Assembly: GCF_002914525.1 (NCBI RefSeq)
Contig: NZ_LODW01000059.1
Coordinates: forward strand, 186,001 to 250,000
Length of the DNA: 64,000 bases
Direction: 5' to 3'
Source: Rhizobium hidalgonense
Lineage (GTDB): Bacteria > Pseudomonadota > Alphaproteobacteria > Rhizobiales > Rhizobiaceae
The notes under the pieces are model-generated. The model was not told the origin of the DNA and ran no database searches. It saw nothing but the letters and a program-made list of their open reading frames with translations. Every line of letters starts with the position of its first letter. Within the stretch, counting starts at the first letter, position 1. Both the position numbers and the translations under genes were made by a program. Of the stretch, positions 34,560-43,403 are shown piece by piece.

Positions 34560-35024
34560 CTATTCCAGGGGCACGAACAGGCCGAGCTTGACATCGCGCA
34601 GCACGACATTCGTATGCATGCGGCGGATCTGCGGATTGTCAGCCATGATCAGGGCGGCGATGTCGTCATAATGCTCGACGTCGCGGGCAGTGACGATCGC
34701 GATCAGATCGACCGCGCCGGTGACATAATAGACCTGCTGGATATGATCCTGCTTTTCCGCCCACAGGCGGAATTTCGCCAGAGCGTCGTAATTATCCCGC
34801 TCGATCTCCATCCCGACGATGAACACCATCGATGTCCCGGTCGCCTTCCGGTCGACGACGGCGACCTCCGCCTTGATGATCCCCTCCTCGCGCAGCCGCT
34901 TCAGCCGCCGCTGCACCGCCGAGACCGACAGCCCGACCTGTTCGGCGATGGTTTCGGCCTTCAGCTGGCAGTCGCGCTGAACGATATCGAGAATGTCGCG
35001 GTCAAAACGATCCAGTTGTTCCAT
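34560..35024 (-). CDS. Lrp/AsnC-family transcriptional regulator
   Basis: A 154-residue regulator of standard Lrp length. The N-terminal helix-turn-helix (about 5-60) reads DRFDRDILDIVQRDCQL and GLSVSAVQRRLKRLREEGII. A C-terminal RAM/AsnC effector domain follows (about 70-150: FIVGMEIERDN, VYYVTGAVDLIAIV). ATG 35024 is preferred because it begins the family-typical MEQLDRFDRDIL; the frame stays open upstream to 35099. It is divergent from the amino-acid importer and methyltransferase genes and probably controls them. Confidence 0.88.
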   Translation of the reverse strand: MEQLDRFDRDILDIVQRDCQLKAETIAEQVGLSVSAVQRRLKRLREEGIIKAEVAVVDRKATGTSMVFIVGMEIERDNYDALAKFRLWAEKQDHIQQVYYVTGAVDLIAIVTARDVEHYDDIAALIMADNPQIRRMHTNVVLRDVKLGLFVPLE

Positions 35025-35094
35025 TGTCCAATCCCAATTCCTACCAGAGCCCGTCACGCATTCTGCCGCATTCGCCGCGTGAAGAAGATTATTT

Positions 35095-35142
35095 TGCACA
35101 AATTATGCAGAAGAGACAAAAATTGCGCGAAAAAACCGCGCA
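35095..35142. promoter_or_regulatory. Candidate Lrp-type operator region between divergent genes
   Basis: Two dyads lie in the 162-bp divergent region: TGCA-N7-TGCA at 35095-35109, and TGCGCG-AAAAAAC-CGCGCA at 35124-35142. The surrounding DNA is A/T-rich, as expected for Lrp-family sites and promoters. The assignment to the adjacent Lrp-type regulator is inference. Confidence 0.45.
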
Positions 35143-35186
35143 TCTTTATCATTATCCTTCGCAAATTCAGTTCACCGGAACCATGC

Positions 35187-35966
35187 ATGTCGGATCAACC
35201 CTTTCCTGCTCTTCGCGTCGAAGATCTTCATAAAAGTTTCGGCTCGCAACAGGTTCTCAAGGGTATCTCAGCCGAGGCCCATAAGTCAGATGTCATCTCC
35301 ATTATCGGCTCGTCAGGTTCTGGCAAGAGCACATTCCTCAGATGCATCAATTTTCTGGAAATGCCGGATCGCGGTCGTATTGCCGTGAACGGCGAGGAGG
35401 TCGTGCTCAAAGCCGGCCGCGGTGGCCACCTGCAGCCGCAGAGCTGGCGGCAGATCGAACGGCTGCGGACCGGGCTCGGGATGGTATTTCAGAGCTTCAA
35501 TCTTTGGGCTCATCGCACGGTGCTCGAAAACGTCATCGAGGCGCCGGTGCATGTCATGGGCATTTCAAGGCGCGAGGCGATCGAAAAGGCGGAAGCCCTG
35601 CTCCACAAGGTCGGCCTCTTCGACAAGCGTGACGCCTACCCCGCCTTCCTTTCGGGCGGCCAGCAGCAGCGAGCGGCGATTGCCAGAGCGCTCTGCATTG
35701 ACCCTGATGTCATGCTGTTCGACGAACCGACATCGGCGCTCGATCCGGAACTGGTCGGCGAGGTCCTCAAGGTCATCCGCGACCTCGCCGAAGAAGGTCG
35801 GACCATGCTGATCGTCACCCATGAAATGCGCTTCGCCCGGGATGTCTCGAGCCGCGTTCTTTTCCTGCATCAGGGACGGATCGAGGAAGAGGGGCCGCCC
35901 GAACAGATATATGGCGCCCCCGTCAGCGCCCGCTGCCGGGAATTCACCCGTCTCAGCACCCATTGA
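35187..35966 (+). CDS. Polar amino-acid ABC transporter ATP-binding protein (HisP/OccP type)
   Basis: A 259-residue ATPase with Walker A GSSGSGKST (about 36-44), Q-loop GMVFQSFNLWAH, signature LSGGQQQRAAIARAL and Walker B VMLFDEPTSALDPE, all intact. The GFNLWAH-type Q-loop is usual for the His/Arg/octopine importers. ATG 35187 begins MSDQPFPALRVEDLHKSFG. The frame is open far upstream, but that part is antisense to the Lrp gene and not credible. It leads an operon with binding protein, two permeases and probably the methyltransferase. Confidence 0.9.
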   Translation: MSDQPFPALRVEDLHKSFGSQQVLKGISAEAHKSDVISIIGSSGSGKSTFLRCINFLEMPDRGRIAVNGEEVVLKAGRGGHLQPQSWRQIERLRTGLGMVFQSFNLWAHRTVLENVIEAPVHVMGISRREAIEKAEALLHKVGLFDKRDAYPAFLSGGQQQRAAIARALCIDPDVMLFDEPTSALDPELVGEVLKVIRDLAEEGRTMLIVTHEMRFARDVSSRVLFLHQGRIEEEGPPEQIYGAPVSARCREFTRLSTH

Positions 35967-36013
35967 TGCGCACCAAACTGTCATCGCCAACACAAATCTG
36001 GAGAACCCTGCGA

Positions 36014-36787
36014 ATGAAACTACTCCCCATGCTTTTTGCCGGCGCCGCACTTGCACTTACGGCCGTCACGGCTCAGGCCGAAGTCCGCTTCGGTGTCATG
36101 AACGAATCCTATCCGCCCTTCTTCGCCAAGGACGCCTCGGGTGAGTGGCAAGGTTGGGAGATCGATCTCATGAACGCCGTCTGCGCCGAGATGAAGGAGA
36201 AATGCTCGATCGTCGACATTTCCTGGGATGGTCTCATTCCGGCCCTGCAGAGCAAGAAGTTCGACGTGATCTGGTCGTCGATGTCGAACACGGCGGAGCG
36301 CTCGAAGGTGATCGACTTCACCGACAAATATTACAACACGCCGAGCACCCTGATCGGTCCCAAGGACCAGAAGCCGGGCGCCAGCGCCGAAGACGTGAAG
36401 GGCAAGACCATCGGCATCCAGGTGTCGACGATCCAGTCTGAATATTACAAGAAGTATTTTGCCAGCGCCGCCGAGGAGAAGACCTATCAGACGCTCGATG
36501 AGGCTTTCCAGGATCTCGCTGCCGGCCGGATCGACTACGTCTTCGGCGATTCGCTGGCGCTCGACGCGTTCCTGAAAAGCGATGGCGGCAAGGATTGCTG
36601 CGCCAAGATGGGAGATGTCGCCGACGACAAGGAAATCCTCGGAGCCGGTGTTTCCGGCGGTCTGCGCAAGGAAGATACCGAGCTGAAAGCCAAGCTGAAT
36701 GCGGCGATCGCTGCGGTTCGCGCCAACGGCCAGTATGACACCATCACCAAGAAATACTTCGACTTCGACATCTACGGCGCGAAGTAA
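36014..36787 (+). CDS. Polar amino-acid ABC transporter substrate-binding protein
   Basis: A 257-residue periplasmic protein. ATG 36014 follows GGAGA. The signal peptide is MKLLPMLFAGAALALTA with a cut after AQA (about 22). The type-II fold has FGVMNESYPPFF, GWEIDLMNAVCAEMKEKC, TIGIQVSTIQSEY and DYVFGDSLALDAFL segments of the lysine/arginine/ornithine/octopine-binding group. A methyltransferase gene downstream suggests a sulfur amino acid such as S-methylmethionine as ligand, but this is not shown by the protein itself. Confidence 0.88.
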   Translation: MKLLPMLFAGAALALTAVTAQAEVRFGVMNESYPPFFAKDASGEWQGWEIDLMNAVCAEMKEKCSIVDISWDGLIPALQSKKFDVIWSSMSNTAERSKVIDFTDKYYNTPSTLIGPKDQKPGASAEDVKGKTIGIQVSTIQSEYYKKYFASAAEEKTYQTLDEAFQDLAAGRIDYVFGDSLALDAFLKSDGGKDCCAKMGDVADDKEILGAGVSGGLRKEDTELKAKLNAAIAAVRANGQYDTITKKYFDFDIYGAK

Positions 36788-36799
36788 GCAATCGTAGAG

Positions 36800-37525
36800 A
36801 TGGCGACCGCGCAACAAGGCATTCTGGATCTGCTGTCTCCCTATCCTCCGGGATGGGGCGGCGTTCTTCTGGCAGGTGCGGTCTCCACGGTCGCCATCTC
36901 GGCTTGCGCCTTCGCGGTCGGACTTTTGCTCGGCACAGGCGGGGCGCTTGGAAAGCTTTCGGGCAATCGCCTGCTCCGTCTGCTGCTCGATTTCTACACC
37001 ACCGTCATTCGCGCGGTTCCCGAACTGATCCTGATTGTCGGGCTCTATTATGCCGGCACCGACGGCCTCAACCGGCTGCTGGCGGCATTCGGCCTGCCGC
37101 CGGTCAATGTGAACGGTTTCGTTGCGGCCGTCGCCGTGCTCGGCTTCGTGCAGGGCGCTTATATGACGGAAGTGCTGCGCGGCGCGATCCTCGCCATTCC
37201 CGTCGGCCAGATCGAGGCGGCCAAGGCCTTCGGCATGGGGCCGGTGCTGCGCTTCCGCCGCGTCCTGCTGCCGGCGCTGTTGCCGAACGCCCTGCCGGGG
37301 CTTGCCAATCTGTGGATGTCGATCACCAAGGACAGCGCGCTGGTCGCGGTCGTCGGCTACCAGGAACTGGCGCTCGCCACACGGCTTGCCGGGGCAAGCA
37401 CCAAACATTACTTCGTGTTTTTCCTGGCTTCGGCCCTTCTCTATCTTGCCATCACGCTCGTTTCCAACGTCGTCTTCAAACTGATCGAGGGGCGGGTACG
37501 GCGGGGGCAGCCACGCCTTGCCTGA
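36800..37525 (+). CDS. Polar amino-acid ABC transporter permease (HisQ/OccQ type)
   Basis: A 241-residue inner-membrane protein with about five helices. It has the HisQ-type pieces TVIRAVPELILIVGLYYAG and, for the ATPase contact loop, GQIEAAKAFGMGPVLRFRRVLLPALLPNALPG (about 134-165, given as two linked motifs). It starts 12 bp after the binding-protein stop, and the second permease starts 12 bp after its own stop. With that protein it forms a heterodimeric pore. Confidence 0.9.
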   Translation: MATAQQGILDLLSPYPPGWGGVLLAGAVSTVAISACAFAVGLLLGTGGALGKLSGNRLLRLLLDFYTTVIRAVPELILIVGLYYAGTDGLNRLLAAFGLPPVNVNGFVAAVAVLGFVQGAYMTEVLRGAILAIPVGQIEAAKAFGMGPVLRFRRVLLPALLPNALPGLANLWMSITKDSALVAVVGYQELALATRLAGASTKHYFVFFLASALLYLAITLVSNVVFKLIEGRVRRGQPRLA

Positions 37526-37537
37526 GGAGCGCGCCCC

Positions 37538-38227
37538 ATGAGTTTCACCTGGATTTCTTCCTATTGGCCGCTGCTTCTGACAGGCGCCTGGCAGACGGTG
37601 TCGCTGCTTGTCATCTCAGTGGTCTTCGGTTTCATCATCGCCATCGGTCTCGCCTTCGCGCAGGTCAGCGGCGGCAGGCTGACGCGGCTCGCCGCCCGCG
37701 GCTACTGCACCTTCTTTCGCGGCACGCCGCTGCTGATACAGCTTTGGCTTCTCTATTACGGGGTCGGCTCGCTGCTGCCCATGATCCCCGGCATCCGCCA
37801 GGGCCTGTTCTGGCCGATCCTGCGCGAAGGCTTCTTCTTTGCCGCCGTCAGTTTCACGCTGAACTACGCAGCCTATGAGGCCGAGGTGTTGCGCGGCGCG
37901 CTGCTTGCGGTTCCCAAGGGTGAGCTCGAGGCCGGGCGGGCCTTCGGCCTGTCACCCTGGAAGCTGATCCGCCGCATCTGGCTGCCGCGGGCCATTCGCA
38001 TCGCCCTGCCGACCATTGCCGGAGAGATCGTCATGCAGCTGAAAGCGACGCCGCTCGCCTTCACCGTGACGGTGATGGATCTCTACGCGGTGGCCAACAA
38101 GGTTCGCCAGGACACGCTGCTGGTCTACGAACCGCTCATCGTCGTGACCGTCTTCTATCTTGCCCTGACCGCAGTGATCGCCCGCGTCTTTCGAGGTCTC
38201 GAAGCGCAGGTGCCGGTTCGCCGCTAG
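37538..38227 (+). CDS. Polar amino-acid ABC transporter permease (HisM/OccM type)
   Basis: A 229-residue membrane protein with about five helices. FFRGTPLLIQLWLLYYG at about 63-79 and the coupling loop EVLRGALLAVPKGELEAGRAFG at about 116-137 place it in the HisM group. It completes the importer; an ATPase, a binding protein and HisQ-type partner are directly upstream. The methyltransferase gene begins 118 bp further on. Confidence 0.9.
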   Translation: MSFTWISSYWPLLLTGAWQTVSLLVISVVFGFIIAIGLAFAQVSGGRLTRLAARGYCTFFRGTPLLIQLWLLYYGVGSLLPMIPGIRQGLFWPILREGFFFAAVSFTLNYAAYEAEVLRGALLAVPKGELEAGRAFGLSPWKLIRRIWLPRAIRIALPTIAGEIVMQLKATPLAFTVTVMDLYAVANKVRQDTLLVYEPLIVVTVFYLALTAVIARVFRGLEAQVPVRR

Positions 38228-38345
38228 GCCGACGGAAAGGGATCGCCATGACCTTGCTGGCGCACGAACCACGCGCACCTCACCCAGTTTGTTATGAAAA
38301 GCCCGCCGCCGGTATCGGCGCGGCAGCCTGAATGGAGACGTCTTC

Positions 38346-39254
38346 ATGAGCACGACCCGAATTCTCGATGGCGGCATGAGCCGCGAACTGCTGCGGCTCG
38401 GCGCCGAATTGAAACAGCCGGAATGGTCGGCGCTCGCGCTGATCAATTCGCCGGATATCGTCCGCGAGGTGCACAAGGAGTTCATCGCCGCCGGCTCCGA
38501 GGTGATTACGACGAACAGCTATGCGCTGGTGCCCTTCCATATCGGCGAGGACCGGTTCCAGAAGGAGGGAGCTGAACTGATCCGCCTTGCCGGTCGCCTG
38601 GCACGCGAGGCGGCCGATACCGTCACCGATCGCAAAGTGCTGGTCGCCGGTTCGCTGCCGCCGATCTTCGGCTCCTACGAGCCGCAGAATTTTCAGCCTT
38701 GGCGAGTGCAGGATTATCTCAAGGTGCTTGTCGAAAACCTCGCGCCTTTCGTCGATGTATGGCTCGGCGAGACGCTGAGCCTGATTGCCGAGGGCGAGGC
38801 CGTCCGCAAGGCGGTGGCGGTGTCAGGCAAGCCGTTCTGGATCTCCTTCACATTGGCGGACGACGCGGCGGCCATAGGGGGCGGCGAGCCAAAGCTTCGC
38901 TCCGGCGAAAGCGTCGAGGCGGCGGCAGCCTGGGCGGTGTCATCGGGCGCCACGGCCTTTCTGTTCAACTGCAGCAAGCCCGAAGTCATGCAGGCGGCCG
39001 TCGAAACGACGGCACGCGTATTCCGCAAGGCAGACGCTCGGATTGAAATCGGCGTCTACGCCAATGCCTTCGAAGGGGAAACAGGTGAAGCGGCCGCCAA
39101 TGAAGGCCTGCACGATACTCGCGACGACCTGAACGACGATACTTATTCGCGTTATGCCTGCTCCTGGGCCGACGCTGGGGCTACGATCATCGGCGGCTGC
39201 TGCGGCATCGGCGCTGCCCATATCCACCGTCTCAGGCAGACGCTTTCGAGATGA
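38346..39254 (+). CDS. Homocysteine S-methyltransferase family protein (MmuM-like)
   Basis: A 302-residue TIM-barrel methyltransferase. The N-terminal ILDGGMSREL and the zinc-thiolate cysteines (FNCSKPE near 207, and GGCCGIG near 286-292) are those of the MmuM/BHMT family, which methylates homocysteine to methionine using S-methylmethionine, betaine or similar donors. GVYANAFEG lies in the usual place before the last barrel strands. It follows the polar amino-acid importer on the same strand with ATGGAGACG as ribosome region, so imported S-methylmethionine is an attractive donor. That link is inference. Confidence 0.85.
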   Translation: MSTTRILDGGMSRELLRLGAELKQPEWSALALINSPDIVREVHKEFIAAGSEVITTNSYALVPFHIGEDRFQKEGAELIRLAGRLAREAADTVTDRKVLVAGSLPPIFGSYEPQNFQPWRVQDYLKVLVENLAPFVDVWLGETLSLIAEGEAVRKAVAVSGKPFWISFTLADDAAAIGGGEPKLRSGESVEAAAAWAVSSGATAFLFNCSKPEVMQAAVETTARVFRKADARIEIGVYANAFEGETGEAAANEGLHDTRDDLNDDTYSRYACSWADAGATIIGGCCGIGAAHIHRLRQTLSR

Positions 39255-39270
39255 GCCGCCACGGCTTCGT

Positions 39271-39708
39271 TCATCCCGCTTTCGACGCCGCCTTTTGAAG
39301 CTCAAGGAGAAGCTCGATCAACTTCGGCGCCATGACCCGGATTTCCGAAAGGTGGACGGCGCTCAATCTCGTCAGGAGGTCGTCGGCCTTCTCGGTCAGG
39401 AGCAGCGTCTGCCGGCGCCTGTCGGCCGGGTCGGCATGGCGTTCGACCAGTCCGGCATCCGACAGCCGCCCGACGAGTTCGGTGGCCGTATGCGGCGCGA
39501 TGATCAGCCGCTCGGCCAGCATGCCGATGGTTACCGCTTCGCCGCCGCGTTGTCCCTTGATCGCCAGTAGCGCCTGATGCTGCTGCACGGGCAGTCCTTC
39601 CGACTGCGCAGCAGAGGCGCTGAAATCCATGAACTGGCGAAGCGCGAAGCGAAGGTCGGCGAGCGCCTCGTAGTCCTCCTGTCTCAGTGGCAGCGGGTTT
39701 TTCTTCAC
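39271..39708 (-). CDS. MarR-family transcriptional regulator
   Basis: A 145-residue winged-helix protein. GTG 39708 is chosen because AGAGGAGAACGAG precedes it; the frame is open upstream. The winged helix reads GEAVTIGMLAERLIIAPHTATELVGRL and the wing RHADPADRRRQTLLLTEKADDLL, the DxR signature of MarR proteins. It is divergent from the ClC channel gene, and a perfect palindrome lies between the two. Expected to repress itself and the channel; the inducer is unknown. Confidence 0.85.
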   Translation of the reverse strand: MKKNPLPLRQEDYEALADLRFALRQFMDFSASAAQSEGLPVQQHQALLAIKGQRGGEAVTIGMLAERLIIAPHTATELVGRLSDAGLVERHADPADRRRQTLLLTEKADDLLTRLSAVHLSEIRVMAPKLIELLLELQKAASKAG

Positions 39709-39884
39709 ACTCGTTCTCCTCTGCCGCTTGAGCGGAGCGACCGTGCTCGGCTGCGGCCCGGGTAACACGCGACCCCGGCTTCTGCGCGCGAACACTTCGC
39801 CATCTCGAATAGATGGGCAGCCGCTGGCCGGTCAAGTGAGGCATCTTCTGAGACATTTTCGCCTTGTTGCATTCGTCCATTGAT

Positions 39885-39905
39885 TTATATCGTATCACGA
39901 TATAA
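39885..39905. promoter_or_regulatory. Palindromic operator between marR-type and ClC genes
   Basis: TTATATCGT at 39885-39893 and its exact complement ACGATATAA at 39897-39905 are separated by ATC. The 21-bp near-perfect palindrome is 44 bp before the ClC start and has the size expected for a MarR dimer site. Confidence 0.75.
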
Positions 39906-39949
39906 TGACGCCACTCTAGCATACCCATTTCCGCGTAGCAGAGGCTTCC

Positions 39950-41761
39950 ATGGCGCAGCATCAACCCAGCAACCGGCCGCATGATTTCACCGGCGGCCTT
40001 TCTCGGCGCGAGGCCGGGGATTTCACCACCGACAGGCGCGTGCTCGTCCTGATCGGCATGTCCATCATCATCGGCACCGCCGGGGCCTTTGCGGCCTGGT
40101 GTCTCGTCAGCCTGATCGCGCTTGTGACAAATGTCATCTGGTTCAGGCAGATCGGCATTGAGCCTGCCTCTCTGGCTGCCGTGCCGCGTTCGCTATGGGT
40201 GGTGCTGGTGCCGCCGCTCGGCGGCTTCGTCATCGGACTGATGGCCCGCTTCGGATCGGAGAAGATCCGCGGCCACGGCATTCCCGAGGCGATCGAGGCG
40301 ATCCTGATCGGCGGCAGCCGGATGTCGCCGAAGGTTGCGGTCCTCAAGCCGCTGTCCTCGGCAATCTCGATCGGCACCGGCGGGCCGTTCGGCGCCGAGG
40401 GGCCGATCATCATGACCGGCGGGGCGATCGGCTCGCTTTTTGCCCAATTCTTTCACATGAGCGCCGCCGAGCGGAAGACGCTGCTCGTCGCCGGTGCCGC
40501 CGCCGGCATGACGGCGATCTTCGGCTCGCCGATATCGGCGGTTATGCTGGCGGTCGAACTCTTGTTGTTCGAATGGAAGCCGCGCAGCTTCATTCCCGTC
40601 GCCGTTGCCGCCTGTGTTTCGATCTACTGGCGCCCGCTGCTCTTCGGCACCGGCCCGCTGTTCCCGACCCATTTCCAGGTAGATTTGCCCTGGTGGGGAA
40701 TTTTCGCCTGTGCGGCGATGGGCATCATCTCCGGCTTGCAATCGGGGCTGCTGACGACGCTGCTCTACAGGATCGAAGACCTGTTCGAGGCCTTGCCGAT
40801 CCACTGGATGTGGTGGCCTGCGCTCGGCGGTCTCGTCATCGGCCTCGGCGGCCTGATCGAACCGCGGGCGATGGGCGTCGGCTACGACATCATCGATGGC
40901 CTGCTTAACAACCGGCTGCTCGCGCCGGCTGTACTGTCGATCCTGCTGGTAAAGACCATCATCTGGCTGTTTGCCCTGTCGTCGGGCACTTCGGGCGGCG
41001 TGCTCGCTCCGCTTCTGATTTTCGGCGGCGCTCTCGGATGGCTGGTCGGGCTTGTCATGCCGGGCAATGATCCAGGCTTCTGGGCGCTGCTCGGAATGGC
41101 GGCGATGATGGGTGGAACCATGCGTGCGCCGCTGACGGGAACCTTCTTCGCGATGGAGATCACCGGCGACGTCAGCACGCTCGTTCCCCTGCTCGCCGCA
41201 ACTGTTGTGGCTTATGCCGTCACCGTCCTGCTGCTGCGCCGCTCGATCCTCACCGAGAAGATCGCGCGCCGCGGCCAGCACATCACCCGCGAATACGGCG
41301 TCGATCCGTTCGAACTGTCGCGCGCAAGGGAGATCATGATCGCCGATGTCGATACGCTTCCCGTCACCATGACGGTCGGAGAGGCCTGCGATTTCTTCGC
41401 CTCTCAAGAGAGGACCCATCGGATCTACCCGGTGGTCGATGCCGTCGGCAGACTGGCCGGCATCGTCTCGCGGGCCGACGCTCTGCTCTGGCAGGGTGAG
41501 GCGGCGCTTGCCGTCCAGACGCTCGGCGAAAACGTCACGGATGATTCCGTTCCCGTCGGGCATCCGGACGATACCGTCGCCTTCATCGCCGACCTGATGC
41601 TGTCGACGGGTGACGGACGCATTCCGATCGTCGATCCCGCCTCGGGCAAGCTGTGCGGCCTGATCGCCCGCAAGGATCTGCTGCGGCTGCGCAGTTCCTA
41701 CCGGTCGGCGGAACTTGATCGGCGGCCTTATCTGACTGCCGGAGCAAAGAGCAAGGCTTGA
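39950..41761 (+). CDS. ClC-family chloride channel/transporter with two CBS domains
   Basis: A 603-residue membrane protein. The ClC core (about 30-430) shows the conserved selectivity pieces GHGIPEAIEA, GGPFGAEGPIIMTGG (with the gating-type glutamate in AEGP) and the SGTSGGVLAPLLIFGGALG helix start. Two CBS domains follow (about 465-580). ClC proteins move chloride, often in exchange for protons, and a glutamate at the gate is compatible with either mode. Its control by a MarR regulator suggests response to acid, osmotic or chemical stress. Confidence 0.9.
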   Translation: MAQHQPSNRPHDFTGGLSRREAGDFTTDRRVLVLIGMSIIIGTAGAFAAWCLVSLIALVTNVIWFRQIGIEPASLAAVPRSLWVVLVPPLGGFVIGLMARFGSEKIRGHGIPEAIEAILIGGSRMSPKVAVLKPLSSAISIGTGGPFGAEGPIIMTGGAIGSLFAQFFHMSAAERKTLLVAGAAAGMTAIFGSPISAVMLAVELLLFEWKPRSFIPVAVAACVSIYWRPLLFGTGPLFPTHFQVDLPWWGIFACAAMGIISGLQSGLLTTLLYRIEDLFEALPIHWMWWPALGGLVIGLGGLIEPRAMGVGYDIIDGLLNNRLLAPAVLSILLVKTIIWLFALSSGTSGGVLAPLLIFGGALGWLVGLVMPGNDPGFWALLGMAAMMGGTMRAPLTGTFFAMEITGDVSTLVPLLAATVVAYAVTVLLLRRSILTEKIARRGQHITREYGVDPFELSRAREIMIADVDTLPVTMTVGEACDFFASQERTHRIYPVVDAVGRLAGIVSRADALLWQGEAALAVQTLGENVTDDSVPVGHPDDTVAFIADLMLSTGDGRIPIVDPASGKLCGLIARKDLLRLRSSYRSAELDRRPYLTAGAKSKA

Positions 41762-41906
41762 TAGCAGCCTCGGGGTTCCTTCAGGGCATGCAGGGGCCGA
41801 GCGTCGTCGGCCCCCCGCAAACCGAAGCATTCGATCCAGTGCAGCTTGCCACTTATCCAGTCACGGGTGTATGGTCATGATAGTCATTCTGGTCAGGAGG
41901 TGAGCG

Positions 41907-42173
41907 ATGCGACCATCACGGCGGGGCGATGAAAGCTGGACTGTTGCCAGTGCAAAGGCGAAGCTTTCCGAGGTGATCGAACGTGCGCAATCCGCGCCAC
42001 AGACAATCACGCGAAACGGCAAGCCGAGCGTCGTCGTCGTCTCTGCGGAGGAATGGCAGCGAAAGACGGCGCGCAAGGGGACGCTTGCCGAATTTCTGAT
42101 TGAATCGCCGCTGCGCGGCGCCGATCTGGACCTTGAGCGTCAATACGACGAACCGCGTGATCCGGCGCTGTGA
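41907..42173 (+). CDS. Antitoxin, Phd/YefM family
   Basis: An 88-residue protein with the Phd/YefM DNA-binding N-terminus (WTVASAKAKLSEVIERAQ, TITRNGKPSVVVVSAEEW) and a charged, probably disordered tail (ADLDLERQYDEPRDPAL) that should bind the toxin. AGGAGG lies 6 bp before the ATG. It overlaps the PIN toxin gene by 4 bp (GTGA). Confidence 0.87.
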   Translation: MRPSRRGDESWTVASAKAKLSEVIERAQSAPQTITRNGKPSVVVVSAEEWQRKTARKGTLAEFLIESPLRGADLDLERQYDEPRDPAL

Positions 42174-42592
42174 AGTTTCTGCTGGATACCAATGTCCTGT
42201 CCGAGGTGACCAAGCCGAACCCTGATGCGCGGGTCCTGGAATGGCTGGACAAGCTCGACGAGGATCGTTCTTTTATCAGTATCGTGTCGATCGCAGAGAT
42301 CCGGCGCGGTGTTGCCCTGATGGACAAGGGACGCAAACGCGACGCGCTGGCCGAATGGCTTGCCCAGGATCTGACTCAACGCTTCGAGCACCGCATCATT
42401 CCGGTGGACGAACCGGTGGCCCTGGCCTGGGGAGACCTTATGGGCCATGCAAAGCGAAGTGGCCGCGGCCTGTCGTCGATGGACGGCCTGATCGCGGCGA
42501 CCGCGGTTGCTCACGATCTCGGCCTTGCAACCCGCAACACGAGTGATTTCGAGGGCTTTGGGATCGAACTGATCGACCCCTGGGCCGGGTGA
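42170..42592 (+). CDS. PIN-domain ribonuclease toxin (VapC/FitB family)
   Basis: A 140-residue PIN protein with a GTG start overlapping the antitoxin stop. The acidic metal-binding residues are in the expected places: Asp6 (LLDTNV), Glu43 (IAEIRRG), Asp105 (SSMDGLIAATA) and Asp126 (NTSDF). The ending FEGFGIELIDPW is typical of the FitB branch. Such toxins cleave RNA when not bound by the cognate antitoxin. All catalytic residues are present, so the module is likely functional. Confidence 0.88.
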   Translation: MKFLLDTNVLSEVTKPNPDARVLEWLDKLDEDRSFISIVSIAEIRRGVALMDKGRKRDALAEWLAQDLTQRFEHRIIPVDEPVALAWGDLMGHAKRSGRGLSSMDGLIAATAVAHDLGLATRNTSDFEGFGIELIDPWAG

Positions 42593-42623
42593 AGCGTCTC
42601 CGGTCTAATAGAGGCTGCAGCCT

Positions 42624-43397
42624 TCAATGCAATCCGAAGAGGTTCAGCAGTTCTTCGCGGTGCCGGACGAATTCCGGCGCGCTGCGGTCGCGGGGGCGCG
42701 GCAGATCGATGTCGATCAGGCGTGGCTCGCCTCCCTTTTCCCGCGGCAGGATCAGGATCCGGTCGGCGAGATAAATCGCCTCCTCGAGATCGTGGGTGAC
42801 GAGAATGGTCGTCACATCCTCATCGCGCCAGATCCGGGCGAGTTCCTGCTGCATGCCGATCTTGGTCATGGCGTCGAGCGCGCCGAGCGGCTCGTCGAGC
42901 AGCAGGATTTCCGGCTGGACGGCAAGTGCCCGGGCGATGCCGACGCGCTGGGCCATGCCGCCGGAGAGCTGCCGGGGATAGGCCGTCTCGAATTGCTGCA
43001 GGCCGACGAGCTTGACATAGTGACGTGCCCGTCCCCTCGCCTGCTCGCGGGTGAGGCCTCTCGTTTCCAGCCCGAAGGCGACATTGTCCAGCACATCAAG
43101 CCAGGGCAGAAGACGCGGCTCCTGGAAAATGACGGCGCGCTCTGCGCCGACGCCCTGTATCGCCTCGCCGTCGACGAGCACGTCTCCGGCGTCGGAATCC
43201 TCAAGCCCGGCCAGAACCCGGAGCAGGGTCGTCTTGCCCGAACCGCTGGCGCCGACGATGGCGAGGCTTTCGCCGGAGCGGATATGGAGATTGATATCCT
43301 TCAGAACCTGCAGGGGTTTGCCGTTCAGTCTGTAGGATTTGGAAAGGTGACGGATCGTCACCTCTCCGCGGCGAATGTCCTCAGCGACGCTCATCAC
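42624..43397 (-). CDS. Nitrate/sulfonate/taurine-type ABC transporter ATP-binding protein
   Basis: A 257-residue ATPase with Walker A GASGSGKTT (about 40-48), Q-loop VIFQEPRLLPWLDV, signature LSGGMAQRVGIARAL and Walker B ILLLDEPLGALD. The QEPRLLPW element is specific to the SsuB/TauB/NrtD group. It is the last gene of a minus-strand operon (monooxygenase, permease, binding protein, ATPase), 6 bp after the binding protein. Confidence 0.9.
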   Translation of the reverse strand: MMSVAEDIRRGEVTIRHLSKSYRLNGKPLQVLKDINLHIRSGESLAIVGASGSGKTTLLRVLAGLEDSDAGDVLVDGEAIQGVGAERAVIFQEPRLLPWLDVLDNVAFGLETRGLTREQARGRARHYVKLVGLQQFETAYPRQLSGGMAQRVGIARALAVQPEILLLDEPLGALDAMTKIGMQQELARIWRDEDVTTILVTHDLEEAIYLADRILILPREKGGEPRLIDIDLPRPRDRSAPEFVRHREELLNLFGLH

Positions 43398-43403
43398 GCT
43401 TCC

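Noticed and set aside
34494..35186. Long upstream extension of the amino-acid ATPase frame
   Set aside because: It runs antisense through the Lrp gene and has no family resemblance; the ATPase begins at MSDQPF (35187).
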